Assembly: GCF_017991995.1 (NCBI RefSeq) | Contig: NZ_JAGOPN010000008.1 | Coordinates: 62,001-126,000, forward strand | Origin: Pseudacidovorax sp. | Lineage (GTDB): Bacteria; Pseudomonadota; Gammaproteobacteria; Burkholderiales; Burkholderiaceae_C | Length of the DNA: 64,000 nucleotides | Direction: 5' to 3' | Part shown: positions 54,327-64,000 of the stretch, piece by piece | Layout of the letters: each line of letters begins with the position of its first letter | Numbering within the stretch: position 1 is the first letter of the stretch | Program-made: the position numbers and the translations under genes | The notes under the pieces: generated by a model | Told to the model about the DNA's origin: nothing | The model's database searches: none | The model's input: only the letters and a program-made list of their open reading frames with translations

Positions 54327-56741
54327 ATGCCCCCCTCCTCACGCGCGCCGGCGCCCTCCCCCCGAGAAGACAAGGCCCAGAAGCGCCCTCCCGGGCACGC
54401 CTGGCTGCGTTGGACCACGCGCATCCTCCTGTGGATGCTGGGCATTGCGGGTGCCGCCGTCGCCAGCGCGCTGCTGGTGGGGGCAGTGGCCCTGGCTGTC
54501 GCCTATCCCAACCTGCCGGACGTCTCGGAACTCGCCGACTACCGGCCCAAGCTGCCGCTGCGCGTCTTCTCCGCGGAAGGCATCCAGATCGGCGAGTTCG
54601 GCGAGGAGCGCCGCAACCTCACGCCCATCGCCACCGTGCCCAAGGTGATGAAGGAGGCGGTGCTGGCGGCGGAAGATGCCCGCTTCTACGACCACGGCGG
54701 GGTGGACTACAAGGGCGTGATCCGCGCCGGCCTCGCCAACCTCAACCGGGTGAAGAGCCAGGGCGCATCGACCATCTCCATGCAGGTGGCGCGCAACGTC
54801 TACCTCAGCTCCGAGAAGACGCTCACCCGCAAGATCTACGAGATCCTGCTGGCCTTCAAGCTGGAGCACCAGCTCAGCAAGGACCAGATCCTCGAGATCT
54901 ACCTCAACCAGATCTACCTGGGCAACCGCTCCTACGGCTTCGCCGCTGCGTCCGAGTCGTACTTCGGCAAACCGCTGCAGGACATCACCATTGCCGAGGC
55001 CGCGATGCTGGCCGGGCTGCCCAAGGCACCGGGCGCCAACAACCCGGTCAACAACCCCTCTCGTGCGCGAGCGCGCCAGCTCTACGTCGTCGACCGCATG
55101 GTCGAGGCCGGCTTCATCACCGAGGCGCAGGCCAAGGAGGCCCGTGCCGAGCGCCTGCACCTGCGCAACGCCAACGATCCTGACCGGCTGCATGCCGAAT
55201 ACGTGGCCGAGACGGTCCGCCAGCTGATGTACGCGCAGTACGGCGACAGCACCTACACGCGCGGCTTGAAGGTCTACACCTCGCTGGTCGCGTCGCAGCA
55301 ATCGGCGGCCTACTCGGCCCTGCGCCGCGGCATCATGGACTACGAACGGCGCCAGATCTATCGCGGCCCCGAGAAGTTCATCGACCTGCCGAGTGACCCC
55401 AAGGAGCTCGACGAGGCCGTGGACGACGTGCTGGCCGAGCATCCCGACAACGGCGACGTGATGTCGGCCGTGGTGCTCAAGGCCAGCCCCAAGGAAGTGA
55501 CCGCCGTCCGCGCCAGTGGCGAAGAACTGCAGATCAGCGGCGAAGGCCTGCGCCCGGCCCAGTCGGGCCTGTCGGACAAGGCGGCGCCCAACGTGCGCAT
55601 CCGCCGCGGCGCCGTCATCCGCGTCGCCAAGACGGCCAAGGGGACCTGGGAGATCACACAGTTGCCCGAGGTGGAAGGCGCCTTCGTGGCCATGGACCCG
55701 CGCGACGGCGCCATCAAGGCGATGGTGGGCGGCTTCGACTTCGGCAAGAACAAGTTCAACCACGTGACGCAGGCGTGGCGGCAACCAGGCTCCAGCTTCA
55801 AGCCCTTCATCTACTCGGCCGCGCTGGAGAAGGGCTTCATGCCCAGCACCGTGGTCAACGACGGGCCGCTGTTTTTCGATGCCGGCACCACCGGCGGCCA
55901 GCCCTGGGAGCCGAAGAACTACGACGGCAACTTCGAGGGCCCGATGCCGCTGCGCCGGGCGCTGATGAAGTCCAAGAACATGGTGTCCATCCGTGTGCTG
56001 CAGTCCATCGGCACCCGCTACGCGCAGGACTGGATCACCAACTTCGGCTTCGAGCGTGAAAAGCACCCAGCCTACCTGCCGATGGCGCTGGGCGCAGGCT
56101 CGGTCACGCCGATGCAGATGGCGGCCGCCTATTCGGTGTTCGCCAACGGTGGCTACCGCGTGAATCCTTACCTGATCACCCGCATCACCGACCACAAGGA
56201 CCGGGTGCTGGTCGATGTGCAGCCACCGCTGCGGGGCGAGACCTCGCGCGCCATTCCGCAGCGCAACGCCTACATCATGGACAGCCTGCTGCAGTCCGTG
56301 GCCAGCGGCGGCACCGCGGCCAAGGCCCAGGCCACGCTCAAGCGCGTCGACCTCTACGGCAAGACGGGCACCACCAACGATTCGCTGGACGCCTGGTTCG
56401 CCGGCTTCCAGCCTACGCTCACCGCCGTGGTGTGGATGGGTTACGACACGCCACGCAAGCTGGGCGACCGTGAGACGGGCGGCGGCCTGAGCCTGCCGAT
56501 CTGGATCAGCTTCATGCAGACCGCCCTCAAGGGCGTGCCGGTGAGCGAGATTCAGTCGCCGCCGGGGGTGGTCAACATCGGCGGCGAGGTCTACTACGAC
56601 GACTACACGCCCGGCCGGGCCGTGAGCACGCTGGGCGTCGAGCCCGTGACGGTGCCGGGCATCGACGGCAGCACCCACCCGGCCGGCGCCCCCTCGGGCG
56701 GCGAAGAGCGCAACCGGATCCTCGACCTGTTCCGCAACTAG
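54327..56741 (+). CDS. mrcA: Penicillin-binding protein 1A (bifunctional)
   Basis: Class A PBP with glycosyltransferase and transpeptidase activities for peptidoglycan synthesis. The 804-residue protein has a cytoplasmic tail, a transmembrane helix (about 36-58), a GT51 domain with the catalytic glutamate in AAEDARFYDHGG (E116), a linker/ODD-like insertion (about 290-440), and a transpeptidase domain with SSFK (S489), SKN and KTGT. It is divergent from pilM, the classic ponA-pilM arrangement. Confidence 0.97.
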   Translation: MPPSSRAPAPSPREDKAQKRPPGHAWLRWTTRILLWMLGIAGAAVASALLVGAVALAVAYPNLPDVSELADYRPKLPLRVFSAEGIQIGEFGEERRNLTPIATVPKVMKEAVLAAEDARFYDHGGVDYKGVIRAGLANLNRVKSQGASTISMQVARNVYLSSEKTLTRKIYEILLAFKLEHQLSKDQILEIYLNQIYLGNRSYGFAAASESYFGKPLQDITIAEAAMLAGLPKAPGANNPVNNPSRARARQLYVVDRMVEAGFITEAQAKEARAERLHLRNANDPDRLHAEYVAETVRQLMYAQYGDSTYTRGLKVYTSLVASQQSAAYSALRRGIMDYERRQIYRGPEKFIDLPSDPKELDEAVDDVLAEHPDNGDVMSAVVLKASPKEVTAVRASGEELQISGEGLRPAQSGLSDKAAPNVRIRRGAVIRVAKTAKGTWEITQLPEVEGAFVAMDPRDGAIKAMVGGFDFGKNKFNHVTQAWRQPGSSFKPFIYSAALEKGFMPSTVVNDGPLFFDAGTTGGQPWEPKNYDGNFEGPMPLRRALMKSKNMVSIRVLQSIGTRYAQDWITNFGFEREKHPAYLPMALGAGSVTPMQMAAAYSVFANGGYRVNPYLITRITDHKDRVLVDVQPPLRGETSRAIPQRNAYIMDSLLQSVASGGTAAKAQATLKRVDLYGKTGTTNDSLDAWFAGFQPTLTAVVWMGYDTPRKLGDRETGGGLSLPIWISFMQTALKGVPVSEIQSPPGVVNIGGEVYYDDYTPGRAVSTLGVEPVTVPGIDGSTHPAGAPSGGEERNRILDLFRN

Positions 56742-56805
56742 GCCGGCGGCCGCGGGCTTCCCGGCTGCCCCGACGCGGCCGGAGGCCCGCCGGGGCGCCT
56801 GCGGC

Positions 56806-57138
56806 TCAGCCCGCCCTGAAGCCCAGGGGCTCGCCCGCCTGCAGGCTGCACTCCTGCGATAACCGGGCAAAGAGCTCCTCGCCGGTCTTGGTGTCCACCC
56901 ACTGCTGCCCGTCGTGGCGGAAGTGGTAGCCGCCGGTGCGGGCCGCCAGCCAGATCTCGTGCAGCGGCGGCTGCAGGTTCACCACCACCTGGCTGCGGTT
57001 GGCGAAGGTCAGCGTGATCATGCCGCCGACCCGCTGGTTGTCGATGTCCGCGTCGGTGTTCTCGTTGATCTGGTCGCAGCTGCGTTCGATGGCTGCCAGG
57101 GCGGATTCCGCGAGATCGAGGTACTGGGCGTCGGTCAT
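56806..57138 (-). CDS. cyaY: Iron-sulfur cluster assembly protein CyaY (bacterial frataxin)
   Basis: CyaY binds iron and modulates IscS in Fe-S assembly. The 110-residue protein has the acidic first helix ([19 protein letters not shown]), the beta-sheet with [36 protein letters not shown] and the [12 protein letters not shown] end. The ATG at 57138 is 19 bases from the divergent lptM start. Confidence 0.95.
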   Translation of the reverse strand: MTDAQYLDLAESALAAIERSCDQINENTDADIDNQRVGGMITLTFANRSQVVVNLQPPLHEIWLAARTGGYHFRHDGQQWVDTKTGEELFARLSQECSLQAGEPLGFRAG

Positions 57139-57145
57139 GACTGGA

Positions 57146-57151
57146 TAAAAT
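57146..57151 (+). promoter_or_regulatory. Possible -10 box for lptM-lysA overlapping the cyaY/lptM gap
   Basis: TAAAAT lies only seven bases before the lptM ATG at 57158. If used, the transcript would be leaderless or nearly so at that ATG, or translation would begin at the GTG at 57182. The -35 region is poor. Confidence 0.25.
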
Positions 57152-57157
57152 TTCGCG

Positions 57158-57409
57158 ATGTTGAATGCTCGGCAAATTCTAGTGAGCGCCCCCTTGCGCC
57201 ACCTCGCCAAGGCCTTTGCGCTCGCGGCCCTCGCCGCCCTGTCGGCCTGTGGCCAGCGGGGCGCGCTCTACCTGCCGACCGAGCCCGCTGCCGCCCAGCG
57301 CGCCACCCTGCCGCAGGTGCTCACCGGCTCCGGCAACAAGGCCGCGCCAGCACCTGCCGACGCCGCCAGCGCACCGGCCTCCACCTCGGCTCCCGCTTCC
57401 CGTCAATGA
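57158..57409 (+). CDS. lptM: LptM/YifL-like small lipoprotein
   Basis: Small lipoprotein; in E. coli LptM helps LptD mature in the outer membrane. The 83-residue product has a hydrophobic signal peptide with lipobox LSAC and the [10 protein letters not shown] sequence just after the cysteine, which is the family hallmark, followed by an Ala/Pro-rich tail. A GTG at 57182 is an alternative start that still keeps the signal peptide. It is divergent from cyaY and overlaps lysA (ATGA), the common cyaY-lptM-lysA order. Confidence 0.9.
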   Translation: MLNARQILVSAPLRHLAKAFALAALAALSACGQRGALYLPTEPAAAQRATLPQVLTGSGNKAAPAPADAASAPASTSAPASRQ

Positions 57410-58701
57410 CCGCCTCTCCCGCTTTCGCCGGCACCGTGCTGCCGGGCCAACCCCATATTGCCCGCGAGGGCGGCACGCTGCGTGTCGAACAGGCCGACCT
57501 GCAGGCGCTCGCGCGCGAACATGGCACGCCGCTGTTCGTCTATTCCAAGCAGTGGATGCTCGATGCGCTGTCCGCCTACCGCCGCGGCCTCGAAGGTCGC
57601 GACGCGCTGGTCTGCTATGCGATGAAGGCAAACTCCTCGCTCGGCGTGCTGCGCGTCTTCGCCGAAGCCGGCTGCGGTTTCGACATCGTCTCCGGCGGCG
57701 AACTGGCCCGTGTGCTGGCGGCAGGCGCCGATGCGCGCAAGGTGATCTTCTCCGGCGTGGGCAAGACCCGCGCCGAGATGCGCCAGGCCCTGGACGCCGG
57801 CATCGCCTGCTTCAACGTCGAGAGCGAAGCCGAGCTCGACGTGCTGAGCGCAGTGGCCGTGGCCGCCGGCAAGCGCGCGCCGGTCAGCCTGCGCATCAAT
57901 CCCAACGTCGACGCGAAGACGCATCCGTACATCTCCACCGGCCTCAAGGGCAACAAGTTCGGCATCGCCCACGATCGCGCGGTCGAGGTCTACCGGCATG
58001 CCGCGTCGCTGCCGGGGCTGGCCGTGGTCGGCATCGACTGCCACATCGGCTCGCAGATCACCGAGGCCTCGCCCTACCTGGATGCGCTGGAGCGCGTGCT
58101 CGACCTGGTGCAGGCCATCGAGGCCCAGGACATCCGGCTGCAGCATCTGGACTTCGGCGGCGGCCTGGGCATCGACTACAACGGCGACACGCCACCCGCC
58201 GCCGATGCGCTGTGGCAGCAGTTGCTGGCCCGGCTGGACGCCCGTGGCTTCGGCGACCGCAAGCTGGTCATCGAGCCCGGCCGCTCGCTGGTGGGCAACG
58301 CAGGCGTCTGCCTGACCGAGGTGCTCTACACCAAGCCCGGCGAAGAGAAGAACTTCTGCATCGTCGACGCAGCCATGAACGACCTGCCCAGGCCCGCCAT
58401 GTACGAGGCCTTCCACCGCATCGAACCGGTGGTGCTGAAGGCGGATGCCGAGCCGGTGCGCTACGACGTGGTCGGCCCGGTGTGCGAAAGCGGCGACTGG
58501 CTGGGCCGCGACCGCGACCTCGCGGTGCAGTCCGGCGACCTGCTGGCCGTGCTCTCGGCCGGGGCCTATTGCATGAGCATGGCCAGCAACTACAACACCC
58601 GCGGCCGCGCGGCCGAAGTGCTGGTCAGTGGCACCGAGGCCCGACTCATCCGCCGGCGCGAGACGGTGGAAGACCAGTTGCGCGCAGAGCAACTGCTTTG
58701 A
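57406..58701 (+). CDS. lysA: Diaminopimelate decarboxylase
   Basis: LysA decarboxylates meso-diaminopimelate to lysine with PLP. The 431-residue enzyme has the PLP lysine in CYAMKANSS (K74), HIGSQITE, the GGGLGI segment, EPGRSLVGNAG and the substrate motif CESGDWLG. The ATG overlaps the lptM stop (ATGA, 57406-57409). A hairpin terminator follows. Confidence 0.97.
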   Translation: MTASPAFAGTVLPGQPHIAREGGTLRVEQADLQALAREHGTPLFVYSKQWMLDALSAYRRGLEGRDALVCYAMKANSSLGVLRVFAEAGCGFDIVSGGELARVLAAGADARKVIFSGVGKTRAEMRQALDAGIACFNVESEAELDVLSAVAVAAGKRAPVSLRINPNVDAKTHPYISTGLKGNKFGIAHDRAVEVYRHAASLPGLAVVGIDCHIGSQITEASPYLDALERVLDLVQAIEAQDIRLQHLDFGGGLGIDYNGDTPPAADALWQQLLARLDARGFGDRKLVIEPGRSLVGNAGVCLTEVLYTKPGEEKNFCIVDAAMNDLPRPAMYEAFHRIEPVVLKADAEPVRYDVVGPVCESGDWLGRDRDLAVQSGDLLAVLSAGAYCMSMASNYNTRGRAAEVLVSGTEARLIRRRETVEDQLRAEQLL

Positions 58702-58708
58702 CATGACA

Positions 58709-58732
58709 AAGGCGGCCCAGGCCGCCTTCTTT
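58709..58732. terminator. Intrinsic terminator between convergent lysA and msrQ
   Basis: AAGGCGGCC (58709-58717) pairs with GGCCGCCTT (58720-58728), giving an effective 8-bp stem with a CCAG loop, and is followed by CTTT. It lies 7 bases past lysA and 11 bases before the msrQ stop on the other strand, where the reverse reads into TTTGTC, so it may work in both directions. Confidence 0.8.
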
Positions 58733-58739
58733 CATGGCG

Positions 58740-59416
58740 CTACCGCGTGGCGCTTGCTCTGCGCGTGGCAACTGCATGCCACACGCGCCAGCCCAGCAAC
58801 ACCGCAATGACGACCGCGTAGATGCCGACCTCGCCGAAGTTGTTCTTGCCGGCCCGCATCCAGAAGAAGTGCAGCAGCCCCAGCCCGGCGCACAGGTAGA
58901 CCAGGCGATGCAGCCGCTGCCAGCGCTTGCCGCCCAGCGCCTTGATCGCGCGGTTGAAGGAGGTGGCGGCCAGCAGCGTCAGCAGCACGAAGGCCGCAAA
59001 GCCCACGAGGATGAAGGGCCGCTTGGGAATGTCCGCCACGATGGCCGGCAGGTCGAAGCCCATGTCGAACCACGAGTAGCACAGCAGGTGCACCACCACG
59101 TAGAAGTAGGCGAAGAGCCCCAGCATGCGGCGCCAGCGCGCGATCGCGGTGAGCCTGGCCATGACGCGCAGCGGCGTCACGGCCAGCACGATGCAGAGAA
59201 AACGCAGGGCCCAGTCGCCCGTGGCACGCAGCAGGTACTCCGCCGGGTTGGCGCCGAGTTGGTCGGCCACGGCGCCATAAAGCAGCCACGCGAAGGGCAG
59301 CAGGCACAGCACGAACACCGCCGGCTTGGCAACCGGATGCATCAGCAGCCGGTTGAGCCCGTGACCGCCCGCGGGCCGGGCTGCCGGCCTGCGGCCCGCC
59401 TGTGCAGCCGTCGCCA

Positions 59417-59417
<1 letters not shown>
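58740..59417 (-). CDS. msrQ: Haem-binding membrane subunit MsrQ
   Basis: MsrQ passes electrons from the respiratory chain to periplasmic MsrP. The 225-residue protein has six predicted helices of the ferric-reductase-like type, with LLYGAVADQLGANPAEYLLRATG, the histidine-bearing helix VVVHLLCYSWFD and LHRLVYLCAGLGLLHFFWM. Its ATG shares one base with the msrP stop (TGATG). Confidence 0.93.
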
Positions 59418-60418
<1,001 letters not shown>

Positions 60419-60525
60419 GGGGGAGCCCTTTCGCAGGCGGTGGGACACAGGTGGACCCTGAGGAGTTCGGTGCCCACGTCCATTTGGTTACGCAGGCGGG
60501 CTCCACCTGGATTTCAGTCTGCCCC

Positions 60526-60555
60526 AAAAGCCCTGCCCCCGCCGCGGGTGGGGCT
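60526..60555 (-). terminator. Likely terminator of the resB-resC operon
   Basis: A stem AGCCCTGCCC / GGGTGGGGCT (10 bp with two wobbles, 60529-60555) is followed on the minus strand by TTTT. It lies 30 bases past the resC stop and upstream of msrP. The T-run is short. Confidence 0.5.
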
Positions 60556-60584
60556 GGGCCGGCACGCGGGCCGGCGGCCGTGGC

Positions 60585-61916
60585 CTACAGCGTGCCGTAG
60601 CTGTGCAGGCCCGACAGGAACATGTTGACGCCCAGGAAGGCGAAGGTGGTCACCGCCAGGCCTATCAGCGCCCACCACGAGGCGACCGTGCCGCGCAGGC
60701 CCTTGACCAGTCGCATGTGCAGCCAGGCCGCGTAGTTGAGCCAGACGATCAGCGCCCAGGTCTCCTTCGGATCCCAGCTCCAGTAGCCGCCCCAGGCGTC
60801 GGCGGCCCACAGCGCGCCCAGCACCGTGGCGATGGTGAAGAAGGCGAAGCCGACGGCGATGGCCTTGTACATCACGTCGTCCAGCACCTCGAAGGCCGGC
60901 AGGCGGGCGGCGATGCGGCGGCGGCCCAGCAGGATGCCGGCCGCGATCAGCGCCGAGATCAGGGCATAGCCCACCCAATAGCTGCCGCCCGCCTCGGCCA
61001 CACCACGCTGGCGGAAGGCGATGGGCACGAAGCACAGCGCCGCGCCCAGGAGCCAGATGGGTGTCAGGCGCCACCAGCGGGTCTCGGCCGCCTGCTGCTT
61101 GATGAGGTAGGCGAAGGCCACCATGGCCGCCAGCGAGAAGGTGCCGTAGCCGATGAAGTTGGCCGGCACGTGCAGCTTCATCCACCAGCTCTGCAGCGCA
61201 GGCACCAGCGGCTGGATCTCGTGCGCGCCGCGCACCAGCGTGTACCAGAGCAGGAAGCCCACCGCCGCGCTCACCACCAGCATGACGAAGGCGCCGAGGG
61301 CGCGGGTGCGGTAGCGCTCTTCGTAGTAGAGGTAGAAGGCCGCCGTCATCCAGCAGAAGAGCACGAAGACCTCGTAGAGGTTGCTCACCGGGATGTGGCC
61401 GATGTCGGGGCCGATCTGGTGGCTCTCGTACCAGCGCACCATGGTGCCGATCAGCGCCATGGTGACGGCCGCCCAGGCCAGGCGCGAGCCGATGCGCTCC
61501 ATGGCGTCGGATTGACCGCTGGCAAAAAAGCCCAGCCAGTAGAAGACGGTGCTCATGAAGAAGAGCACGCTCATCCACAGGATGGCCGACTGGCTGGAGA
61601 TGAAGTATTTGAGCCAGAACACGGTGTCAGCCCGCGCCAGGTCGCCCTGGTAGCTCACGATGGCCAGCACCGAGGCGGCGGCCACCACGACGCCCAGGCG
61701 CTGCAGCGGCCGCCAGAACCAGCCCAGCCACACCAGCGCCGGCAGCGTGCCCAGCAGGATTGCCTTTTCGTACCCGTCCATCGCGCCGTGATAGCGCGCC
61801 AGCGCGAACAGCCCGCCCGCCAGCACGAAGGCGGCAAACAACCAGTCGGTCAGGCTGCGGCGGGAAAACCAGCCTTCGTTGAGGCTCAGCGTGGTGGTGC
61901 TGGTGACGGTGTTCAT
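60585..61916 (-). CDS. Cytochrome c biogenesis protein ResC/CcsA (CcsB family)
   Basis: Membrane haem-handling component of the system II cytochrome c maturation pathway. The 443-residue protein has many helices and the WWD-type motif WGGYWSWDPKETW, which presents haem, with flanking histidine-rich segments. With ResB it forms the haem-lyase complex. Its ATG overlaps the resB stop (ATGA, 61913-61916). Cytochrome c1 (petC) in this window is a likely client. Confidence 0.93.
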   Translation of the reverse strand: MNTVTSTTTLSLNEGWFSRRSLTDWLFAAFVLAGGLFALARYHGAMDGYEKAILLGTLPALVWLGWFWRPLQRLGVVVAAASVLAIVSYQGDLARADTVFWLKYFISSQSAILWMSVLFFMSTVFYWLGFFASGQSDAMERIGSRLAWAAVTMALIGTMVRWYESHQIGPDIGHIPVSNLYEVFVLFCWMTAAFYLYYEERYRTRALGAFVMLVVSAAVGFLLWYTLVRGAHEIQPLVPALQSWWMKLHVPANFIGYGTFSLAAMVAFAYLIKQQAAETRWWRLTPIWLLGAALCFVPIAFRQRGVAEAGGSYWVGYALISALIAAGILLGRRRIAARLPAFEVLDDVMYKAIAVGFAFFTIATVLGALWAADAWGGYWSWDPKETWALIVWLNYAAWLHMRLVKGLRGTVASWWALIGLAVTTFAFLGVNMFLSGLHSYGTL

Positions 61917-64000
61917 CGGGATGGTGTCTCCGCAGAAGAAGGCGTGTCGGCCGGGGGCAGGCCCAGCAGGCGCTCGCGCAGGCGGTGGAATTCCTTGTCG
62001 GTGTCCAGGCCGCGGCGGTTGACCGAGAGGGCCATCGACGCCTCGGCGCCGGTTCCGTCGGCACGGGGCGCCAGCCACACCCACAGCCGCCGCTCGCGGA
62101 CGTAGAGCATGGCAAAAATGCCCACGATCAGCAACAGGCAGCCCAGGTAGACCACGCTCTTGCCCGGCGCGCGGGCCACCTGGAAGACGCTGGCCTGCAC
62201 CTGCGTGAAGTCGGTCAGCATGAGCGCCACGGGCGCTGGGTAGAAGGCGGCGTCGCTCAGCGAGAGCACGGCTTGCGTGAGCCAAGCCTGGGATTTCTCG
62301 TCGCGCTGCAGTGGCGGCTGACCCGCCTGCGTGCGGCTCAGGTTGAGCAGCTCGAAGAGCACGTCGTTGACCACGCGCACCAGGATCTGACCCGCGCGCT
62401 CGCGCTCGGCTCCGGGCACCTGCTGGTCGATGAATTCGGCGATGGCCTGCCAGCCGGAGGCATTGCGCCCATCCGCGCGCGCCGTGCCGGCCTGCAGTTG
62501 CTCGGCACCGGCAAACAGGCCGATGGCGCGCAGGGCCGAGGCACGCAGCTGCTGCGCCTGCTCCGGCCGATCGGGGCCGATGGCCTGGGCCACGTAGCGG
62601 TCGACGGCCTGGGCGCGCACGGCCGGGTCGGCCAGCGCCTCGCGCAGGCGGGTAAAGCCCGCCGTGCCCATCTCGTCGTCGGCGGGCACGCGCAGGTAGC
62701 GGAAAGGCTGGTCGGGCTGCTCCCGCACACCCAGCAGGAAGACCGGCGGCGCGCCCTCCTCCATCACCGTCGGCACCATGTAGTTCTGGTACTCGCGCGC
62801 CTGACCGGCCGCGTCGCGCAGCTTGTAGCCGATGCTCGGGCCGATGTTGCGCAGCTCCTTGGGCTTGTCCACCTTGTGGGCCGCGCCCAGACGCGACTCA
62901 AGGCTGCCAACCAGATCCACCTTGCGCACGTCGGCCCCGCTGCCGCCGTTGGCGCCGGCGAAGTTCTCGACGTTGATCACGCGCAGCGCGGTGTATTCGA
63001 GCGTGAGCTTGTCCTTGCCGTTGGTCAGCTCGGTGCTGGTGCCGATGGTGCCCTCGACCTCGAAGGGCTTGGCCGCCGCGCCCATGGGCACTGCGCGCAG
63101 CTTCACGCGCGAGCCGCCATCGTCGAAGCTGGATTGGTAGATCTCGATGCCCTTCCAGCTCGCGGGATGGTTGACCTCGATGCGCGCAGTCTTGGTCTCG
63201 CCGCTGGCGCGGTCGTGCAGCACCACCTCGCTGGCGAAGAGCTTGGGCATGCCGGTCGCGTAGTAGTCGACGATGAACTTCTTGAGCTCGATGGCGAAGG
63301 GCAGCTCTTGCAGCAGCACGCCATCGGCCTGGTTGAGGATGGCCACCGACGACTGCGCGCCCTCGGGCACCAGGATGTTGCCGCGGAAGGTCGGGTTGGT
63401 CGGCGCGAGGCGGTGCTGCGCGGGCACGTCCGCGATCATGCCGCCGCCGGTGTAGACCGACTTGTCGCCCAGCCAGGTCTGTGCACGCACGATCAGGTCG
63501 CCGTCGAGCAGGCCGCCCAGGCAGATCAGCACGATGGCGCCGTGGGCCGCGATGTAGCCCAGCTTGTTGGCGCCGCCCGCACGGGCCGCCACCATCCAGC
63601 CCGCCGGCGCGCCGGCCGTCTCGCGCTTCTGCAGCTTGACCTTCCAGCCGCCCCCAACCAGTTGCTGGCCGATGCGGTTGGCGGCGGCGTCGGGCGACTC
63701 GGCCAACACCGTCTCGGCGCGCAGGCCGAAGGCCTTCAGGCCCTGCACGCGAAGGTCTTCCTTGTAGCTGCGCAGGTCGCTCATGATGCGCGGCGTGTTG
63801 CGCGCGATGCACAGCGAGGTGCTGATCACCAGGAAGGCCAGGATCAGCAGGAACCACCAGGCGCTGTAGATGGTGTCCAGCCGCGCGCTGCGGAACACCT
63901 GCGCCCAGAAGGGCCCGAACTGGTTGATGTAGTTGTTGATCGGCTCCTGCTGCTTGAGCACGGTGCCGATCACGGATGCGATGCAGATCACCGTCAGCAG
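61913..64000 (-). CDS. Cytochrome c biogenesis protein ResB (partial, 5' end outside window)
   Basis: ResB (Ccs1) works with ResC in system II cytochrome c maturation. The visible 695 residues include the first transmembrane part with CIASVIGTVLKQQEP and GPFWAQVFRSARLDTIYSAWW (both family landmarks), two more helices, a large periplasmic domain and a final helix near KSVVYLGCLLLIVGIFAMLY. The frame is open to position 64000, so the start lies to the right. It overlaps resC by ATGA. Confidence 0.93.
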   Translation of the reverse strand: MLTVICIASVIGTVLKQQEPINNYINQFGPFWAQVFRSARLDTIYSAWWFLLILAFLVISTSLCIARNTPRIMSDLRSYKEDLRVQGLKAFGLRAETVLAESPDAAANRIGQQLVGGGWKVKLQKRETAGAPAGWMVAARAGGANKLGYIAAHGAIVLICLGGLLDGDLIVRAQTWLGDKSVYTGGGMIADVPAQHRLAPTNPTFRGNILVPEGAQSSVAILNQADGVLLQELPFAIELKKFIVDYYATGMPKLFASEVVLHDRASGETKTARIEVNHPASWKGIEIYQSSFDDGGSRVKLRAVPMGAAAKPFEVEGTIGTSTELTNGKDKLTLEYTALRVINVENFAGANGGSGADVRKVDLVGSLESRLGAAHKVDKPKELRNIGPSIGYKLRDAAGQAREYQNYMVPTVMEEGAPPVFLLGVREQPDQPFRYLRVPADDEMGTAGFTRLREALADPAVRAQAVDRYVAQAIGPDRPEQAQQLRASALRAIGLFAGAEQLQAGTARADGRNASGWQAIAEFIDQQVPGAERERAGQILVRVVNDVLFELLNLSRTQAGQPPLQRDEKSQAWLTQAVLSLSDAAFYPAPVALMLTDFTQVQASVFQVARAPGKSVVYLGCLLLIVGIFAMLYVRERRLWVWLAPRADGTGAEASMALSVNRRGLDTDKEFHRLRERLLGLPPADTPSSAETPSR

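Noticed and set aside
54339-56870. An 843-codon open frame on the minus strand opposite mrcA
   Set aside because: It overlaps a clear PBP1a gene, has His/Gly/Arg-rich shadow composition and no motif.

Overview
The window is a high-GC, gene-dense piece of a betaproteobacterial chromosome. Gene content and order fit Burkholderiales, most likely Comamonadaceae: sspBA-petCBA, hisIE-hinT-tatABC, mlaFEDACB-ibaG-murA-his, gltDB, dgt-aroBK-pilQPONM-mrcA, cyaY/lptM-lysA, msrPQ and resBC. The genus is inferred from this synteny only. I saw no rRNA, tRNA, CRISPR array or complete insertion sequence.

Left part (1-12735): sspB (cut by the left edge) and sspA; petABC for the cytochrome bc1 complex, ending in a clear terminator; mscL; pdxA, a Nif3-like protein and an MHS-type MFS transporter; a membrane-anchored HtrA protease; then tatC, tatB, tatA, hinT, a small membrane protein, hisE and hisI, all on the minus strand.

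Accessory block (12736-21195): about 8.5 kb of polysaccharide-export genes sits between hisI and hisF and so splits the histidine operon. It carries homologues of the group 4 capsule/YjbEFGH system: a small secreted Gly/Ala-rich GfcA/YjbE-like protein, a GfcB/YjbF lipoprotein, one 988-residue protein that joins a GfcC/YjbG-like domain to a GfcD/YjbH-like outer-membrane barrel, a low-molecular-weight tyrosine phosphatase (Wzb/Etp) and a BY-kinase co-polymerase (Wzc/Etk), all on the plus strand. The Wza outer-membrane exporter faces them on the minus strand across a perfect bidirectional terminator. No glycosyltransferase, flippase or polymerase is present here. This block is the most distinctive part of the window.

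Middle part (21196-36140): the rest of the his operon on the minus strand (hisG, hisD, a Rap1a/Tai-like small periplasmic protein, hisC, hisB, hisH, hisA, a hexose-6-phosphate mutarotase, hisF), headed by murA and ibaG. Before them lie an ABC-2 exporter pair and the full mla phospholipid-trafficking operon (mlaF-E-D-A-C-B).

Right part (36137-64000): glutamate synthase gltB-gltD; a REP-associated (RAYT) transposase; a methyltransferase, a DUF1415 protein and an MFS permease leading into dgt, aroB and aroK; the type IV pilus assembly operon pilMNOPQ; divergent mrcA (PBP1a); cyaY; lptM-lysA; the periplasmic methionine sulfoxide repair pair msrP-msrQ; and the cytochrome c maturation pair resB-resC, with resB running off the right edge. 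Many neighbouring genes share ATGA or GTGA stop/start overlaps, which points to long, translationally coupled operons.
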